From positions 1-64,000 of the forward strand of contig CAWBCM010000012.1 in NCBI GenBank assembly GCA_963787285.1: 64,000 nt of DNA, written 5' to 3'. Both the position numbers and the translations under genes were made by a program. Below, piece by piece: positions 1 through 8,593 of the stretch (position 1 is the stretch's first letter; each line of letters starts with the position of its first letter). The DNA is from JAHEJN01 sp963787285. GTDB lineage: Bacteria; Actinomycetota; Acidimicrobiia; Acidimicrobiales; JAHEJN01. Below the pieces are notes generated by a model that ran no database searches, was not told the origin of the DNA, and was given only the letters and a program-made list of their open reading frames with translations.

Positions 1-48
1 ATTTGTCGGCGGCCATGAGATTCTGCACGTAGGCGGACACGAAACTGC

Positions 49-88
49 GTGGTGGTGGCCAGTGGAATTGCGCGCTGGTGGCCATCAG
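49..88. repeat. IS21 left-end internal terminal repeats
   Basis: Two copies of a GC-rich core (GGTGGCC with flanking similarity) lie at 49-65 and 70-88. They match, in inverted orientation, the pair at 2731-2748 and 2753-2770. In IS21 such multiple repeats bind the transposase. Confidence 0.7.
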
Positions 89-169
89 AAGCGCGCGGGT
101 GTTCGACATCTGTCTCGGGGTCCACCGTGGTGGGTGCTCCTCCCGGTCGAGTTGTCGGTGACCAAACCG

Positions 170-1716
170 ATGACTTTCGACCGGGAGGACTACGTGAAGG
201 ATGGCAATCAAGTGAAAGAGATTCTGGAAGCTTTTGATCTGACGGGGTCGTTTCGGGCGGCCGGTGAGTTGGCGGGATGTTCGCCGCACACGGTCTCTGA
301 TTGGGTGGCGAAACGAGAGTGGGTGAGCTGGGCTGCCTGGCTGGGAGGCTGCGTCGGGATCGGCTGCTCGATGGGTTCTTGCCGAAGATCGAGGAGTGGG
401 TTGAACGTTCGAATGGCCGGATCCGGGCTGATGTGTGCCAGAGAAGCTGGTGGCGCTCGGCTTTGAGGGTTCGGACCGGACCGTTCGCCGGGCGGTTGCG
501 GAGGTGAAGACGGCGTGTGCGGGCCGGTCGACGGCGGGTGTATCGGCCGTGGATCGTCGAGCCGGGCATGTGGGCTCAGTGGGACTGGGGTCAGGGCCCA
601 ACGATCGGTGGTCGGGTGGTGAACTTGTTCTGTGCCTGGTTGGCGTGGTGCCGGCATCGGGTGGTGATCCCGACCTGGGACCGCACGTTGCCGACGGTGA
701 TCGCCTGTGTGGATACCTCGATGCGGACCTGGGGTGGCGCGCCGACGTATTGGTTGACCGACAACGAACGGACGGTCACGATCGATCACGTCGCCGGTAT
801 CGCTGTCCGGCATCCGATGATCGTGGCGGCTGGGCTGCACTACGGGGTCACGGTGGCGACGTGTGTCCCGGCTGACCCGGAATCGAAGGGCGGGTCCGAA
901 GCCACGGTCCGGGTGGCCAAGGCCGACCTGGTCCCGACCGACACCAACCTGCGGACCGACTACAGCTCGTGGGCTGAGTTGGTCGAGGCCTGCGAGGTGT
1001 TCATGGCCAAGGTGAATGGCCGGGAGCATCGTGTCACCCGGCGGGCGCCGATCGAGATGCTGGCCGAGGAGCAGCGCCGGTTGCATCGGCTGCCCGATGT
1101 GCGCCTACACCGCAGCGTTCGGGGAGACCCGGAAGGTCGTCGTGGTCGTCGACGATCAGTTACGGGGGTGTCACCTACTCGGTCCCGCACACCCTGGTTG
1201 ATGATCAGGTGTGGGTTCGGGTCGATGGCGACGAGATCGTCGCTGTTCACGTCAGTGGTGCTGGGGCACTCGAGGTTGCCCGGCACCGGCGTTCGACGCC
1301 GGGCACCCCAGTGATCGACGACGACCACTACCCGCCCCGCCCAGCGCGGGGCCCTGGCCCGTCGACCGAAGGCCACCAGCGCGGCCGAGGCCGAGTTCTT
1401 GGCCCTCGGTGAGGGGGCCCGCACGTGGCTGATCGAAGCCGCGGCGGCGGGCACTTCTCGGGTGAAGGTGAAGATGGCCGAAGCGGTCACTCTCGCCCGA
1501 CTGCACGGGACCGACCGGGTCGATTGGGCGCTGGGTCACGCGGCGATGTTCTCCCGGTTCGCCGAGGGTGACCTGGCCTCGATCCTGGATGCCAACCCGC
1601 CCGGCACCCGCCGAAGTGCTGATGACGTGCACTCGTTGCAGCCCGGCACCAACGCTTGGGACGGGTTCGGGGCCACCACCTCGGGTGATGATGTCACCGG
1701 TGGGGGTCACCAATGA
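170..1716 (+). pseudogene. istA: IS21 transposase IstA, multiply frameshifted
   Basis: This is the DDE transposase of the IS21 element. Reading in order gives a normal-length IstA of about 510 residues, but the frame changes several times. An N-terminal helix-turn-helix segment (SPHTVSDWVAKRE) runs from ATG 170 to about 320. The following stretch uses two other frames. The catalytic core (WDWGQ near 580, WLTDNE near 755, the Glu region PESKGGSEA near 880) is in the frame open from 517. The frame then changes near 1095, again near 1205 and near 1395, before the C-terminus ends at 1714-1716. Each piece aligns with IstA in sequence character, so this is one broken gene. The stop overlaps the start of the small middle ORF (ATGA at 1713). 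Confidence 0.85.
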
Positions 1717-1945
1717 GCGCCGCTGACCATCACCATGTTTTCATCGAGGCCGTTGATGCGGTTGAACTGATCGAGATCGTCGAGTTCCTTGGTGGCTGGT
1801 TCGGTCGAGACTACGACACCCTCGAGCACAGCCTCGGCCAGTTCAGCCCCGGCTACGGGCTCGTCGAGCTGCAACGGACCTCCAACACATCGGGAACCAG
1901 CTCAGCCACGCACACCTCCTCAGAGCAGAGGAGGGCCGGTCATGA
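1713..1945 (+). pseudogene. Small IS21 middle ORF between istA and istB, frameshifted
   Basis: A short acidic protein starts at ATG 1713, overlapping the istA stop. It contains AVELIEIVEFLGGWFGRDYD and SPGYGLVELQ, which resembles the small unnamed protein often found between istA and istB in actinobacterial IS21 elements (from memory of such loci). Near 1875 one base is out of register. In the next frame the sequence continues as DLQHIGNQLSHAHLLRAEEG and stops at TGA 1943-1945, overlapping the istB ATG. The overlap on both sides suggests translational coupling of all three genes in an intact copy. Function is unknown. Confidence 0.6.
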
Positions 1946-2781
1946 CCGCTGCTCCAACCGACGAGGTCATCGACTTGCTCCGGGCACTGCGGTTGCCCCA
2001 CATGCGCAAAGCGGCTCCCGAGTTGTTGGCCACCGCCAAAGCGCAACGGTGGGAACCCGCCGAGGCCATGCGGGCGCTGCTCGCCGAAGAGCTCGCCGGC
2101 CGGCAAGCCTCCTCGATTCGGTCTCGACGCAAAGCGGCCGGGTTCCCCACCGGCAAAACCTTCGACGTCTGGGACGAGAACGTGTCGTCGATCCCGGCCC
2201 CCACCCAACGGGCGTTACGCACCCTGGAATGGGTCAACCGTCACGAGAACCTGGTCGTGTGCGGCCCCTCGGGGACCGGCAAAACCCACTTCCTCGAAGC
2301 CTGCGGCCAATCGTGCGTCGACGCCGGGCACAAGGTGTCGTGGTTCAGCCTCGAACACCTCGGCGCCCTCGTCCGCCGCCACAACGCCGACGACACCGTC
2401 GCCAAAGCGATCCGGCGGATCATGCGCGCCGACGTGATCGTGATCGACGACATCGGCCTACTCCCGGTCACCACCGAGACCGCCGAAGCCCTCTACCGGG
2501 TCGTCGACGCCGCCTACGAGAAACGCTCCATCGCGCTCTCGTCGAACCTGCACCCCGCCGGGTTCGACGAACTCATGCCCAAAACCATCGCCAACGCCAC
2601 CGTCGACCGGCTCATGCACCACGCCCACGTCGTGCTCACCGCCGGCGACAGCATCCGCCTCACCCAAGCCACCGCCGGCAAGGGGGTGACGCCACTGGAC
2701 CTAAACAACCCCCGGATCCGCGCAGTTCTGTTGGCCACCACCGCGCGGATCCGTTGGCCACCACCGCGCGAGTTCCGCTGA
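1942..2781 (+). CDS. istB: IS21 transposition helper ATPase IstB
   Basis: IstB is the AAA+ ATPase that helps IstA select targets. The 279-residue protein has Walker A (GPSGTGKTH, about residue 110) and Walker B (VIVIDDIG, about 168), followed by sensor-like SSNLHP. ATG 1942 follows a GGAGG-type ribosome site at 1930-1935 and overlaps the stop of the middle ORF. The last 17 or so codons run through the right-end terminal repeat of the element, so the C-terminal tail is encoded by transposase-binding DNA. This is the only ORF of the element that remains open. Confidence 0.9.
   Translation: MTAAPTDEVIDLLRALRLPHMRKAAPELLATAKAQRWEPAEAMRALLAEELAGRQASSIRSRRKAAGFPTGKTFDVWDENVSSIPAPTQRALRTLEWVNRHENLVVCGPSGTGKTHFLEACGQSCVDAGHKVSWFSLEHLGALVRRHNADDTVAKAIRRIMRADVIVIDDIGLLPVTTETAEALYRVVDAAYEKRSIALSSNLHPAGFDELMPKTIANATVDRLMHHAHVVLTAGDSIRLTQATAGKGVTPLDLNNPRIRAVLLATTARIRWPPPREFR
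2731..2770. repeat. IS21 right-end internal terminal repeats
   Basis: Two direct copies of TTGGCCACCACCGCGCG lie at 2731-2747 and 2754-2770. Inverted, they match the left-end pair at 49-88. The first copies overlap the 3' end of istB. Confidence 0.75.
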
Positions 2782-2822
2782 CCGCCTACGCGCGATTCCC
2801 ACTGACCGTTGACAACACGGAC

Positions 2823-2946
2823 GGACGAGCGGCCTGGATTCTTGGCGGGCGGACGGACACGGGCGTCTTCCATGGACGTTAGGGGGCGGGTCTTAAACCC
2901 CTTCATCGCTTCGGTGATATGCGGGTTCGAATCCCGTCCCGGGCAC
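2823..2946 (+). repeat. Long direct repeat, copy A, ending in a tRNA-like 3' half
   Basis: This stretch is closely similar to 11175-11296 in the same orientation. Both start with GGACGAGCGGCCTGGATTCT, share GCGGGTCTTAAAC, and end with a T-arm plus acceptor strand (GGTTCGAATCCC then GTCCCGGGCA). The matching 5' acceptor strand GCCCGGG is absent upstream, so this is not a complete tRNA gene. It looks like a remnant of a tRNA-type attachment site. Copy A begins a few bases after the IS21 right end. Confidence 0.6.
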
Positions 2947-2990
2947 TCTGACCTGCGGTTTCGCGGGTCGACTGATCGACTGGTTGATGG

Positions 2991-3014
2991 CGGCGCGCAC
3001 AAAACGCGCACAAG
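2991..3014. repeat. Palindromic GCGCG...CGCGC repeat, copy 1
   Basis: CGGCGCGCACAAAACGCGCA is a variant of the repeat found at 10166-10195 and 11105-11134. The arms GCGCG and CGCGC can form a hairpin or a protein-binding palindrome. It follows repeat copy A by about 45 bp. Confidence 0.55.
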
Positions 3015-3428
3015 AGTTTTCAACAGGCCCCGGTGGATGCGGTCAATTGGCCGCGAGGCCGAGAGCGAGACGGATATCCCTCCAAGGGCGTTGGCGACGG
3101 GATTCATGTGCCTGAGCTGGGTATTCGCGATGGTGCGCCAGCGCGGCGCCGGAGTTTGGTTCATCGAACGATGTCGTCTACTCGATGCGTTTGACCGGCT
3201 GTCTGGCCGTGCAGAGGGGTTGTGGTTGGGCAGGTGGGGGAGGAGCAGCGGTGCGGAGTGGTCTGGCGATATCGACGCGGGCCGATCCGACCGGCGATAC
3301 AACTCGACCGCCTCGCGGAGGGAACTCCTCGGGATATCGATGTGAGTTAAACGTGGACTCCTTTCCTGGACCATTTTCCAGGCTGAGATGGCCCACGAAA
3401 CGGGGGAATTCCAGTCGACGAGGGACTG
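3015..3428. other. Stretch without a supported gene
   Basis: Open frames exist on the minus strand across this stretch, but none has a convincing start, ribosome site or recognisable sequence. It separates the repeat block from the 3' end of the beta-propeller gene. I see no tRNA or clear terminator. Confidence 0.4.
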
Positions 3429-5289
3429 TCAGGGGAGCGGAGCGGACCACAATTCGATGACGGATGGCTCGGGGGGCGCAAACCACGGCGCAGGCTGTTC
3501 GGTGACGACGGCGACGAGGCGGTTGTTGGCGACGCGGACCATGGAGGCCTGTCGGTCCGGTCCGAAGGCCTTGTCGAGTGGTTCGGCTTGCCAGTTGGTG
3601 ACATCGGTGGCGTGCAGCAGCAGCTGCGTGTCGTCTATGTCGATGGCCGGGTTGGCGACCTGTTGGGGTTGGTCGATCTCATCGAAGGTGAACGTCACGA
3701 GGGGCGATTCGCTACCGGGCTCAAAGAACGTGATCGTTTCGGTAACGAAGTCGACCCGCACGTCGTCTGGGACTGTCTGGAGGTACGACGGGATCCGCAG
3801 AATCTCCTCATCGTCCCTCGACAGAATGACCGCGCTTCGTGCGCGGTTGGTCACCAGAACGATGTCGCCTCGTTCGAGGCGAACAGGGTCGGGCTCGACG
3901 AACGTTGGGGTCCGATCGATCCCATGGGCGATGGCGGTGAACCCGGCATCGCCGGCGGAGATGTCGCCGACATGCCACGACAGCTCGGGACTCAACAGGT
4001 CGCTGACATCCACCGGCGCCCACTCCTGGCCCGTCACCGAGACCTTGAGAACGTTGGTTGAAACACTCGAGTTGACCGCGATGAGCCCGCCGCTCCAGGA
4101 AACAACCCGATCCGGCGAACCCGGCGATGACTGTTCTCGCCAGACGATCCCGTCGCTCGAGTCCCAGGAGGCGACCCCGAAACCGCCATGGCCAGTGGCC
4201 AAGATCGTGCCCTGTGGGGTGCTCACGACGCTCTGGACGCTTGCGTTGTCGAGCGCATACACGTCCCAGTTCTCACCATCGGGTGACAACCAGACACCGG
4301 TGTTCTGCGGTTCAGCGAAGAGCGGCCCGAGCTGCTCATCGTCGAGGCCCAGGTCTTGCGCGGTGGCATCCAACACCGGGATACCCAGTGGACCATAGAC
4401 AGTGACCCGAAACGGTGGGCCACCCCAGCGGATCCCCCATTGGTTCAGCGCCGACGGGTCATACCCCTCCGGAAGAACCTCCGCGATCAGCTGCTGTACG
4501 TCGAGACCGGGACGGCCGAGGGCCACTACCAGGTCGTCGGTGCCGGCGACCGCGAAGGGCAGCGCTCGCAAGCCGTCGATGTCGGGACCGATCGTGGGAA
4601 GTGTCGACGCCGACCACTCCACTCCATCCGAGGACCGCCACACCATCGGCTGTCCCGTGGCCGTGTCGTGACCCGCCGCCCACAGCGAGTCGCCACCCGC
4701 CGCCACCGTTCTCACCGAGCTCGACCGCCGACATGGTCGTCTCCGAGTGCTGCCACGCCACGCCGTCGCTGGACGACCAGACGTCGAGACCCCCACCGCC
4801 GTCGCTTCGAAACGGCGAACGCGGGGAAACGAACAACCACAGCTCACCACTTCGCTCGATCAACGCGACCGGCCACCCGTCACCCACCGTCAGATCGTGA
4901 CTCCAACCCGACAGGCCGGCCACCGCGGCCGGCGCTTCACCGGCTGACAATCCCGGTTCCGGATCGTCGGTTGGCGTCGGCGTCTGATCGACAGTCGGCT
5001 CGACTTGTGCGCCCTCACCGTCCTCAACCGCCTCACTCCCGCTGTTCACCGTGTCGCGCGACACCACCACCACCGCCGCCACCCCCGCGGAAGCAAACAC
5101 GCCGGCTGCGACAAACCACAGCAGCGACCGCCGTCGGGGACGTTTCGGCGGCTCCGGTTCCTGGCCCGCCCACCCATCGTCTGCGCTGAGCTCCACCACG
5201 ACGGCGCCCAGCAACGCACCACAATGGTGGCAATACCTCGCGCCATCGATCAGACGCTCATCGCATGCCGAACAACGGCCAGCCGCCAT
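3429..5289 (-). pseudogene. Zinc-ribbon, single-TM, BNR-like beta-propeller protein, one frameshift
   Basis: Read from ATG 5289, the protein begins with a zinc ribbon (CSAC...CHHC, residues 6-22), then an Arg-rich stretch and one transmembrane helix (LLWFVAAGVFASAGVAAVVV, about 56-75). A Pro/Thr/Asp linker leads to an outer domain with repeated W-x-S-x-DG-x-x-W motifs, as in BNR/sialidase-like propellers. Near 4700-4720 (a GGTGGCGGCGGG run) the frame changes and the rest continues from the overlapping frame to the stop at 3429. The joined product would be about 619 residues. It is probably anchored with the ribbon inside and the propeller outside. Its layout recalls the two propeller proteins at 50595 and 52893. 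Function unknown; a sequencing indel cannot be excluded. Confidence 0.65.
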
Positions 5290-5449
5290 CCCATCGACAG
5301 TACGCCAACCCCCGAACCCCCAATCACCGCCCGTGCGGCAGACCCTCGTGCAGGCCAGAGCCTGCGCACTACCCGGGGCGGTTCAATCGTCGGGTCTGTG
5401 GCGCTCGTTCGTGTCGCCTGCAGGTGAGAACGGTAAGTGAACCAGAAGA

Positions 5450-5478
5450 TGGAACAGTAGGTGCGCTGCCCCACCTCT
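5450..5478 (+). repeat. 29-bp dispersed direct repeat, copy 1
   Basis: The 29 bases here recur exactly at 10249-10277 in the same orientation (TGGAACAGTAGGTGCGCTGC, then CCCACCTCT). It contains an AGGTG...CACCT inverted repeat. This copy overlaps the 3' end of the membrane protein gene; the other ends at the toxin-antitoxin operator. The two copies bracket 4.8 kb. Confidence 0.7.
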
Positions 5479-6244
5479 ACCGTTCATTGGCGTTCGACGA
5501 GGCACGGCGTAGGTAGGTCCAGGGCCGGGGCCGGGGCCGGTGATTGACCACCGTCGCTTCTCGGTCGTCGGATGATTTGCCTCGCAGCGGGCTCCGCAGA
5601 TAGGTGAACACGGCTCCAACCAGAATCGCGGACCATAACGTGACCAGAAACACACCGGTGGAGTCGCCGAAGTCCCACCATCTGAACGCCACCAGCACCG
5701 TTGGCCCCACCCCCACCATCGCCAACTGCAACAACTTCGCTGGAAACAGCCACCGAATCTCCAGCCTCTGCAATCGACTCGGTGAATCCACCAGACGCCC
5801 TCGGGGCCAAGCAACCTCGTCGCCACTCGGCTCAACCCGCGCCGATCGTGGGGTAGGCGTCCTGGGCGACCTGAACCACGGCACATACGCCGTCATCGAC
5901 TTCTCCAGCCCTTCCCTCGTGAAGGTCCCGGTGCCAACGACCAAAGTCCCGATCGCCCATATTCCCAATGAGAGCACGACCACCCCGGCCGCGGCCACCC
6001 ACACGTCCAAGCCCCCGAACAGAACCAGAACAACCATCACCGGGACCAGAAAGACGCCATCGATGAGGATTGCACCCCACAGCCAAAGCAACAGGGGCCG
6101 GCGCATCAGTTCGCGCTGCACCGGATTGGGTGCATCCTTGACTGGGCCGTACTCCACTTGGTCGAACCTCCCGGGCCCAGCCGCTTCGCCGCCTGACAAG
6201 ACCCATGCTCCCACGTCCCGTTCGGGTGCCGCTCGACCGATCAA
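5477..6244 (-). CDS. Multi-pass membrane protein of unknown function
   Basis: The product has up to 255 residues. Hydrophobic segments lie at about residues 50-80 and 82-105 (LLLWLWGAILIDGVFLVPVM and VAAAGVVVLSLGIWAIGTLV) and again at about 175-215, giving roughly four membrane helices separated by a charged loop. The TTG at 6244 opens the frame; a downstream GTG (about residue 11) is an alternative start. I recognise no family. The stop lies within the 29-bp repeat. Downstream on the same strand come only remnants, so no functional context is available. Confidence 0.55.
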   Translation of the reverse strand: MIGRAAPERDVGAWVLSGGEAAGPGRFDQVEYGPVKDAPNPVQRELMRRPLLLWLWGAILIDGVFLVPVMVVLVLFGGLDVWVAAAGVVVLSLGIWAIGTLVVGTGTFTREGLEKSMTAYVPWFRSPRTPTPRSARVEPSGDEVAWPRGRLVDSPSRLQRLEIRWLFPAKLLQLAMVGVGPTVLVAFRWWDFGDSTGVFLVTLWSAILVGAVFTYLRSPLRGKSSDDREATVVNHRPRPRPWTYLRRASSNANER

Positions 6245-6259
6245 GGCTCGCCAGAGGAA

Positions 6260-6657
6260 CTAGGAGATTCCCGTGATGGCAGTACCGCATTGCTCGAGGA
6301 AGTAGTGGTCGAGTTCAAGGAGCTCTTGTCCGAACTCTGGATTCTCCGCTGCAAAGTTGAGTACTGGAAGAAATGCCGGGACTCCCGGGTCAGCACCTCC
6401 GACGATTCCTGCGAGAACATGCAGAGTTCGGGCGGCCTGCGCGTCCGGAACCAATCTTTCAAGCTCGACTAGTAGTCGCTCGACCTCCCGTGCAGGAACA
6501 AGGATTGCCGACACCAGAAGTGGAAGGGGCTCAGCAAGTACTTCTTGAACCGATGCGGGAGCACCCTCGAACTCCTCAATTGGTCGACACTCTGTGGTCG
6601 CCTTCGTCGAGCAGGAGGCCAACATCCCCACGGAGACAAGGGGAACCTGGTCAATAT
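6260..6657 (-). pseudogene. Lipoprotein gene truncated at its 5' end by an IS3-type insertion
   Basis: The readable part starts as YIDQVPLVSVGMLASC, which looks like the end of a signal peptide with a lipobox Cys. About 115 residues of mature, acidic, probably helical protein follow, ending GTAITGIS at 6260. Upstream, at about 6650, the sequence changes to an IS3-family transposase fragment on the opposite strand. The positively charged N-terminus and start codon are therefore missing. Mature function is unknown. Confidence 0.6.
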
Positions 6658-6963
6658 ACGAGCATTCGATACGGCGAACGTCTCGCCGAACTCGGCGCCC
6701 AACCTTCGATCGGATCGATCGGCGATTCGTTCGACAATGCCCTCGCGGAGTCGACAAACAGTCTCTACAAGACCGAGCTGATCCGGGGCCCCGACCAAGG
6801 CCCGTGGCGCACGATCGAGGACGTCGAGCTCGCCACGCTCGGCTGGGTTCACTGGTTCAACAACGACCGGATCCACCGCTACCTCGACGACACCTCGCCC
6901 GACCAGTTCGAGGCCGCCTACGCTGCCTCCCAGACCGACCATCCCATGGTTGGAATCCAATGA
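6651..6963 (+). pseudogene. C-terminal fragment of an IS3-family transposase (OrfB, DDE)
   Basis: About 104 residues match the end of IS3-type OrfB integrases: QYTSIRYGERLAELG, GSIGDSFDNALAESTNSLYK (the Glu of the DDE triad in ALAEST), WVHWFNNDRIHRYLDD and a normal C-terminal end at 6963. The N-terminal two-thirds, with the first two Asp residues, is absent. Bases 6964 to about 7003 (with GAGTCTCCGCGAGACCC) probably hold the element's right terminus. The left break coincides with the truncated lipoprotein gene. Confidence 0.8.
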
Positions 6964-7035
6964 AACGAGTCTCCGCGAGACCCAGGGCGAATCAAAGTGA
7001 CGGTGGTCGGCGTCGCTCGACCCGGATTGCCGGGG

Positions 7036-7368
7036 TCATGACTCCATTCGCACTGCGATAGCGGCAATGTGGTCAGACTGATCGAAAGCAATAGCAGCGA
7101 CCGTAACGACCTGATCGCGTGAGCGCCCTTGGCCAAGACGGATGTAAACGGCGTCAGCATCCGCATCGGACGCGACGTAGGGGTAGGTGCTCTGATCAAG
7201 TTCAGCTCGCGCCAAACCAGGGTGCGTCGCCAGAAGCCCGAGGACCTCGATGCCGAGGACCTCACCGAAGTCATCCACGTCGACGACGGCATCGACGAGG
7301 CTAATCGTGACGGCTCGATTGAAGTCGATCAACAGGTCAGAACCTTGCCACCGAACAGTCCCACTCAT
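7036..7368 (-). CDS. DUF2283-like small protein
   Basis: The 110-residue protein starts at ATG 7368 (MSGTVRWQGSD). Its C-terminal half reads DADADAVYIRLGQGRSRDQV followed by IAFDQSDHIAAIAV. This resembles the DUF2283 fold, which has a D-x-D-x-D-x-x-Y pattern and a closing D-x-x-G-x-I-x-x-I-E-like strand. The N-terminal half (VVDVDDFGEVLGIEVLGLLA) contains a second similar pattern. Such small proteins are common in genomic islands; no biochemical role is established. A 56-residue ORF lies 45 bp upstream on the same strand. Confidence 0.55.
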   Translation of the reverse strand: MSGTVRWQGSDLLIDFNRAVTISLVDAVVDVDDFGEVLGIEVLGLLATHPGLARAELDQSTYPYVASDADADAVYIRLGQGRSRDQVVTVAAIAFDQSDHIAAIAVRMES

Positions 7369-7413
7369 CGTTGCCTCCCTCTCGACGCACAGACCGTAGA
7401 TGGCCATGTTTGG

Positions 7414-7584
7414 TCACTCGGCTGGCAGCCATCCCAGAAGCTGCTGTGCTTCTCGATACACATCCTCGAGCAGCGCGACATACCTTCCGTAGGCTGAGAC
7501 AAGCTCAGCCGAGCTTGAATCGATCGGGTGGTACTGGTCGATACGGGACCGCAATTCGGCCATCCCACCAGCCATGTCGATCAC
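7414..7584 (-). CDS. Unrecognised 56-residue helical protein
   Basis: The product runs from GTG 7584 (or ATG 7575) to TGA 7414: IDMAGGMAELRSRIDQYHPI, then an acidic helix ending REAQQLLGWLPAE. Third codon positions are mostly G or C, as in true genes of this region, and no overlapping gene explains it. It lies just upstream of the DUF2283-like gene and may be co-transcribed. No family is recognised, and there is no strong ribosome site before either start. Confidence 0.45.
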   Translation of the reverse strand: MIDMAGGMAELRSRIDQYHPIDSSSAELVSAYGRYVALLEDVYREAQQLLGWLPAE

Positions 7585-7629
7585 AGGCTTAATCAGGTCA
7601 CGACGCCCCGCGCAAGCGGAATCACGACC

Positions 7630-7923
7630 TCAGCGACAAAGGTGTCCCACATTGGCAAGCTCAGCATGCATCTCGTCCACGACGTCATCGGGACTGCCAT
7701 GAGGAAACGGTTCCTTCCTCCACCGCTCAGATGCGCGCTCAAAGCTCCCCATCAGTTCCGAATCCCTCAACAAGCCATCTTCGACAAGATCCACATCCAC
7801 CAAGACCTCGCCATCGAAACGTACTCCAATGAACCGCCCCGGGTTTCGCCCAGAGCATGCCGTGGCTGCAACCACGCCACCGAGCGCGGTGCCGCTAGCC
7901 CGTCCCGCACAAGCCCCGGTCAA
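7630..7923 (-). CDS. Hypothetical acidic protein
   Basis: The frame is open from TTG 7923, which overlaps the stop of the preceding gene (TTGA), to TGA 7630, 97 residues. The region from NPGRFIGVRFDGEVLVDVDL onward has a regular alternation of charged and hydrophobic residues and reasonable codon use. The first 30 residues are less convincing, and a GTG at about residue 17 is an alternative start. No domain is recognised. It sits in a string of minus-strand unknowns (7036-8548). Confidence 0.4.
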   Translation of the reverse strand: MTGACAGRASGTALGGVVAATACSGRNPGRFIGVRFDGEVLVDVDLVEDGLLRDSELMGSFERASERWRKEPFPHGSPDDVVDEMHAELANVGHLCR

Positions 7924-8153
7924 CTCCAGAACTCATCGCAGACGGCGCTGACTCTCCCACGGCCAACTGTCCGGCCCGCATAGCACAGATCCAATGTGAT
8001 CCCGGGGGTGGCGTAGATCGCCGCGAGCTCGATCCGGGACCAGAGCTCGGCCTCCATCGAGCAGCCAGGTCCGCCGCAGCCTGAGCGAATCCGGTCGATC
8101 GTCGCACCGAACCTGACCTGGTCTGTATCTTCGTCTCCGAGGCCATCGAACAC
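7920..8153 (-). CDS. Hypothetical protein, possibly truncated or frameshifted at its start
   Basis: The 77-residue frame opens at GTG 8153 (FDGLGDEDTDQVRFGATIDR) and ends CDEFWS at 7920. Codon use is strongly GC3-biased here, while the overlapping longer frame (7933-8367) has poor codon bias. Upstream, from about 8245 to 8170, another frame reads ELELLVPDRGGLK with fair codon use, so the real gene may begin there and contain one indel near 8175. A CGGPGC motif near residue 26 is the only notable feature. No family is recognised. Confidence 0.4.
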   Translation of the reverse strand: MFDGLGDEDTDQVRFGATIDRIRSGCGGPGCSMEAELWSRIELAAIYATPGITLDLCYAGRTVGRGRVSAVCDEFWS

Positions 8154-8266
8154 GAAGATGAGGCTCTTGTTGCCCTTGCGCCGCTGCCTTCAGGCCACCA
8201 CGGTCGGGCACCAGCAATTCCAACTCGGCGATGACGCGATGACCAGGCACCGCTACCCGCCGTGGA

Positions 8267-8548
8267 TCACGGTGTTGTTGTCGAGTCGTCGCATGCCTCG
8301 CCACTTCCACCAGCGCGATCCGCAAGTACTGCGTCGAGGATTCCGGATGGGGCGCCGTCGATGTCATGCCATTCCTCGTCTCGAAGCCGCTGGAATTCTT
8401 CGGAGGTCATCCACGCCGGCGGTGCCTCCACGATCACCAACTCCGGGTACAGCGCCTTGATCTCTCTGGGGCTTCGCGCACGAATGACGCCCCACAGGCC
8501 TCCCATGCCGTAGTCGTAGACGACCAAGAACTCGCGCTTGTCCGACAT
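8267..8548 (-). CDS. Small conserved-looking protein of unknown function
   Basis: The 93-residue protein starts at ATG 8548, six bases after a GAGGTG ribosome site. An ATG nine bases upstream lacks that spacing. The sequence FLVVYDYGMGGLWGVIRARS, then a hydrophobic strand and PPAWMTSEEFQRLRDEEWHD, has the look of a compact alpha/beta protein. I recall similar unannotated proteins in actinobacteria, but no named domain. It heads the minus-strand string 7036-8548. Confidence 0.6.
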   Translation of the reverse strand: MSDKREFLVVYDYGMGGLWGVIRARSPREIKALYPELVIVEAPPAWMTSEEFQRLRDEEWHDIDGAPSGILDAVLADRAGGSGEACDDSTTTP

Positions 8549-8593
8549 GCCCGTCACCTCGGTTCCGGGTTTCGTGATGCTGCCCCGAGTTGG

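Larger units (their letters stand above)
1..2817 (+). mobile_element. IS21-family insertion sequence, decayed copy
   Basis: The element carries an istA-like transposase, a small middle ORF and istB in the order usual for actinobacterial IS21 elements. Its ends are imperfect inverted repeats: the reverse complement of 2731-2817 aligns with bases 1-88, sharing GTAGGCGG (30-36 region) and the repeated core GGTGGCC. Like IS21, each end has more than one copy of the core repeat. The right tip is placed near 2817 (GTTGACAACA). The left tip lies at or just before base 1, so the element is essentially complete in length (about 2.8 kb). IstA and the middle ORF are frameshifted, so this copy is probably immobile. 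No target duplication can be checked because the left flank is outside the window. Confidence 0.85.

Noticed and set aside
2880..2946. Complete tRNA-Leu or tRNA-Lys gene in direct repeat copy A (and at 11230-11296)
   Set aside because: The T-arm and acceptor strand are good, but no GCCCGGG 5' strand or D-arm is upstream, and the anticodon stem does not pair when U33 is fixed.
7933..8367. 144-codon minus-strand open frame
   Set aside because: Codon third positions are poor in GC over most of it; the overlapping 7920-8153 and 8267-8548 frames have normal codon use.
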